Positions 6,579 through 8,471 of a stretch of 8,471 bases of DNA are shown here, piece by piece (positions within the stretch are counted from its first letter, which is position 1; every line of letters begins with the position of its first letter). This DNA is from Verrucomicrobiota bacterium. Lineage in GTDB: Bacteria; Verrucomicrobiota; Verrucomicrobiia; Limisphaerales; AV2. The notes under the pieces were generated by a model. That model had not been told where the DNA came from. It saw nothing but the letters and a program-made list of their open reading frames with translations, and made no database searches. Both the position numbers and the translations under genes were made by a program. Location: positions 1-8,471 of the forward strand of contig QHOP01000069.1 in assembly GCA_003219345.1 (NCBI GenBank), written 5' to 3'.

Positions 6579-6722
6579 TTATTTAACGGTATTAAAAAAG
6601 GAGATGTCCCGGAGTTCCCCTGGCCACATGCCCATCTTGTTTACCTGATCGGACCAAGTGCTTTGGAGAAAAAAAGCGTTTAACAAGATTGCCGGCGTTG
6701 ATGAGGTGACTCGTGTTGCCAT
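6579..6722 (-). CDS. Possible 47-residue ORF between murB and ddl
   Basis: An ATG at 6722-6720 lies one base after the murB stop (6726-6724) and opens 47 codons ending in TAA at 6581-6579. It begins MATRVTSSTPAILLNAFFLQ. Upstream, GGGGAGGGG at 6735-6727 gives a Shine-Dalgarno core GGAGG six bases from the ATG, better than those of ddl, ftsQ or ftsZ. I do not recognise the product: it has one short hydrophobic stretch (about 11-19), two Trp and no clear domain. Against it, the purine run is just the Gly-Glu-Gly codons ending murB, and the region is low in G+C (23 of 60 bases at 6541-6600), where short ORFs lack coding bias. It may instead be a leader ORF or a chance reading. Confidence 0.3.
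   Translation of the reverse strand: MATRVTSSTPAILLNAFFLQSTWSDQVNKMGMWPGELRDISFFNTVK
6634..6689. other. Inverted repeat in the murB-ddl gap
   Basis: ATCTTGTT (6634-6641) and AACAAGAT (6682-6689) are perfect 8-bp complements about 40 bases apart. Between them CCAA / TTGG (6654-6666) can form a small inner hairpin, and on the minus strand a run of seven T (6675-6669) lies inside the large loop. Given the length of the gap, such a repeat has a fair chance of arising randomly. I see no convincing promoter or terminator in the 176 bases. Confidence 0.25.
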
Positions 6723-6723
6723 T

Positions 6724-8471
6724 TCACCCCTCCCCTAATATCTCCACTTCCGTTTCCAACTCGATTCCCCTCGCCGCTTTCGCGCGTTGTTTGATAATAT
6801 CGATCAGCGACAGGACATCCTTCGCCGTCGCATTGCCTTCGTTCACAATGAAATTGCCATGCGCGTCAGACACCACGGCGCCGCCGACACGGCTGCCTTT
6901 GAGGCCGAGTTCGTCGATCAGTTTGCCCGCTGGAATCGAACCGGGATTTTTGAATATGCAGCCCGCGCTCGGCGCGGCCGGTTGGCTATCCCAGCGTTTC
7001 TGACTGAACTGCCGCATCCGACGCTCCACTGCCTCGCGCGAGGTCCGCTCACCTCTGAGCACAGCGCCGAGTGCGAGGTGGTTCTTGAACAGCGGACAGC
7101 CGCGATACTCGACATTCACCTCGCTCGCCTTGCGCTCGTGCGCCCGGCCTTTGTAATCCATGAACCGAATTGTTTCCACCACGTCGAACATCCACGAACC
7201 CATCGCGCCCGCGTTCATGCGCAGCGCGCCGCCAACGCTGCCGGGGATGCCTTCGAGAAACTCCAGGCTGGTCAATCCGTTCCGCTTCGCTTCCACCGCC
7301 ACGGTTTTCAGCTTTGCGCCTGCGCCGCAGTGCAACCGTTCGCCGATGATTTCCACGCGGCTGAAGTTCGGATGCGCGAGGCAAATCATTACGCCGCGAA
7401 TGCCGCCGTCTTTGATGAGCAGGTTCGACCCGCGGCCCAGCATCACGAAAGGAACTTTTTGTTCCGAACAGATTTTCAAAATTGCAGCAAGCTCAGACTC
7501 CGAAGCCGGCTCGACGTAAACGTCCGCCGGCCCGCCGACGCGCAGCGTGGTTTTTTTCGCCAGCGGCTCGTTCTGTCGCAGAACGGTCGTTGGCGAAAGC
7601 GCTGCGGACAGCGCGGCGAAGCATCGCTCTTTGCGCATCGGCATTTCTTCGCGCAACTGCGCGGCGAGTTCGTGCGCGACTCGGGTGATGTCGCCTGCGC
7701 CCAGAAACAACACCGCATCGCCCGGCTGCATCGCCGCGCGCACCGCGGCGCGCAAGTCATCCAGCGCACCGATGAATTCCACCGGCTGGCCTTGCGCCCG
7801 CACGGCGCCGGCCAGCAGCGCCCCGTTCACGCCCGGAATCTCCGGCTCGCTCGCGGCATAAACTTCCGTGAGCCAGAGCTTGTCCGCGCCGGCGAAACAG
7901 GTCGCGAATTCGCTCAGCAAATGCTGCGTGCGCGTGTAGCGGTGCGGCTGGAACGCCACGAGCAGGCGGCGCGAACCGAGGCTTTTAAGCGCTTCCAGCG
8001 TCGCGACGACTTCGTTCGGATGATGGCCGTAATCGTCGAACAACCGGAAACGCGCATCCGAAAAAAGTTCCTGTTGTCGCCGCGCCGCGCCGCGGAAGGG
8101 TGCGATGACTTTGGCAATATCCAGCGGTTGAAAACCGAGCTGGTGCAGCAGCGCAACGACCGCTGCGCAGTTGGAGACGTTTTTGTCGCCCAGCAAGCTC
8201 GTGGTGAATTCGCCCAGGCGTTGACCGTTGTGCCACATTTCAAAGCGAGTCCAAGGTTGTCGGTTGCCGGTTGGCGCTGGCGCCGGTTCCGCTTTTGTTT
8301 CGATGCGGTAGGTGGCGAGCGGATGGAAACCATAGGAAATGGCCCCTGGCCGTTGGGCGAATAATTCGGCCAGACGCGCATCGTCGGCGCAGAAGACGAG
8401 CAGACCACGCGTGTTTTCGGCGAAGGTTCGAAACTCGCGGCAGACGGCTTCGAGACCGGCGTAATGATCGA
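6724..8471 (-). CDS. murC-murB: Fused MurC (UDP-MurNAc--L-Ala ligase, C-terminal part) and MurB (UDP-enolpyruvyl-GlcNAc reductase)
   Basis: One uninterrupted frame of 581 visible codons enters from the right edge. Residues 1 to about 275 are MurC middle and C-terminal domains: CADDARLAELF, then FDDYGHHPNEV (144-154) and AFQPHRYTRT (172-181), ending with FLGAGDITRVAHELA. The MurC N-terminus and ATP P-loop lie outside. From about residue 276 (base 7644) MurB begins: TLRVGGPADVYVEP, GRGSNLLIKDGGIRG, EFLEGIPGSVGGALRMNAGA for FAD binding, YRG with the substrate Arg, SAGCIFKNPG (501-510), and catalytic Glu574 in LETEVEILG. At residue 504 Cys replaces the proton-donating Ser of E. coli MurB. MurB makes UDP-MurNAc and MurC adds L-Ala to it, so consecutive steps sit in one chain. 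The Met at 8238 is not the start, since MurC homology continues upstream. A separate murB start near 7644-7638 is possible but no stop separates the halves. Confidence 0.95.
   Translation of the reverse strand, partial: DHYAGLEAVCREFRTFAENTRGLLVFCADDARLAELFAQRPGAISYGFHPLATYRIETKAEPAPAPTGNRQPWTRFEMWHNGQRLGEFTTSLLGDKNVSNCAAVVALLHQLGFQPLDIAKVIAPFRGAARRQQELFSDARFRLFDDYGHHPNEVVATLEALKSLGSRRLLVAFQPHRYTRTQHLLSEFATCFAGADKLWLTEVYAASEPEIPGVNGALLAGAVRAQGQPVEFIGALDDLRAAVRAAMQPGDAVLFLGAGDITRVAHELAAQLREEMPMRKERCFAALSAALSPTTVLRQNEPLAKKTTLRVGGPADVYVEPASESELAAILKICSEQKVPFVMLGRGSNLLIKDGGIRGVMICLAHPNFSRVEIIGERLHCGAGAKLKTVAVEAKRNGLTSLEFLEGIPGSVGGALRMNAGAMGSWMFDVVETIRFMDYKGRAHERKASEVNVEYRGCPLFKNHLALGAVLRGERTSREAVERRMRQFSQKRWDSQPAAPSAGCIFKNPGSIPAGKLIDELGLKGSRVGGAVVSDAHGNFIVNEGNATAKDVLSLIDIIKQRAKAARGIELETEVEILGEG

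Noticed and set aside
6669..6675. Run of seven T on the minus strand as an intrinsic terminator after murB
   Set aside because: No stable G+C-rich stem directly precedes the run.
6576..6683. Plus-strand 35-codon ORF in the murB-ddl gap
   Set aside because: It has no Shine-Dalgarno and lies against the operon direction; the minus-strand alternative has better signals, and both may be chance.
6787..8364. Plus-strand ORF of 525 codons opposite murC-murB
   Set aside because: It is a mirror of a well-supported enzyme; the product is Arg/His/Ala-rich and matches no family I know.

Overview
This window carries the late part of a division and cell wall (dcw) cluster, all on the minus strand. Running from 8471 leftwards it holds a fused murC-murB gene (5' end outside the window), ddl, ftsQ, ftsA and ftsZ. 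Together they make UDP-MurNAc from its enolpyruvyl precursor, add the first L-Ala, supply D-Ala-D-Ala, and build the FtsZ ring with its membrane anchor FtsA and the septal scaffold FtsQ. The ftsQ-ftsA-ftsZ block is tightly packed (8-nt overlap, then zero spacing). Two gaps interrupt the upper part: 176 nt between murB and ddl, and 116-170 nt between ddl and ftsQ.

Beyond ftsZ lies a short plus-strand gene for a probable lipoprotein of unknown function. Its 3' end runs convergently into the last 61 bases of ftsZ, and its base composition (about 47% G+C in the stretches I counted) is clearly below that of its neighbours (about 65-70% in the ftsZ lines counted). Divergent from it, back on the minus strand, is a tandem pair of CNNM/CorC-HlyC-type membrane proteins (DUF21 plus CBS domains), the second cut by the left edge.

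The gene order, the MurC-MurB fusion, the presence of both FtsA and FtsZ, and a diverged FtsZ (stretch rich in Ala/Glu/His after the T7 loop, basic C-terminal linker) together suggest a member of Verrucomicrobiota, possibly a Pedosphaera/Limisphaera relative. That placement is inference from recalled family features, not from a search.

The main non-coding item is a 68-bp structure (5518-5585) between ddl and ftsQ: an 8-bp outer stem enclosing two perfect four-base-loop hairpins, a three-way-junction shape, just upstream of the first possible ftsQ start codon. It may be a dispersed palindromic repeat or a structured leader. The murB-ddl gap contains an unlisted 47-codon ORF with a good Shine-Dalgarno sequence. 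I see no phage, CRISPR, transposase, rRNA or tRNA. No stretch longer than about 180 bases lacks a proposed gene.
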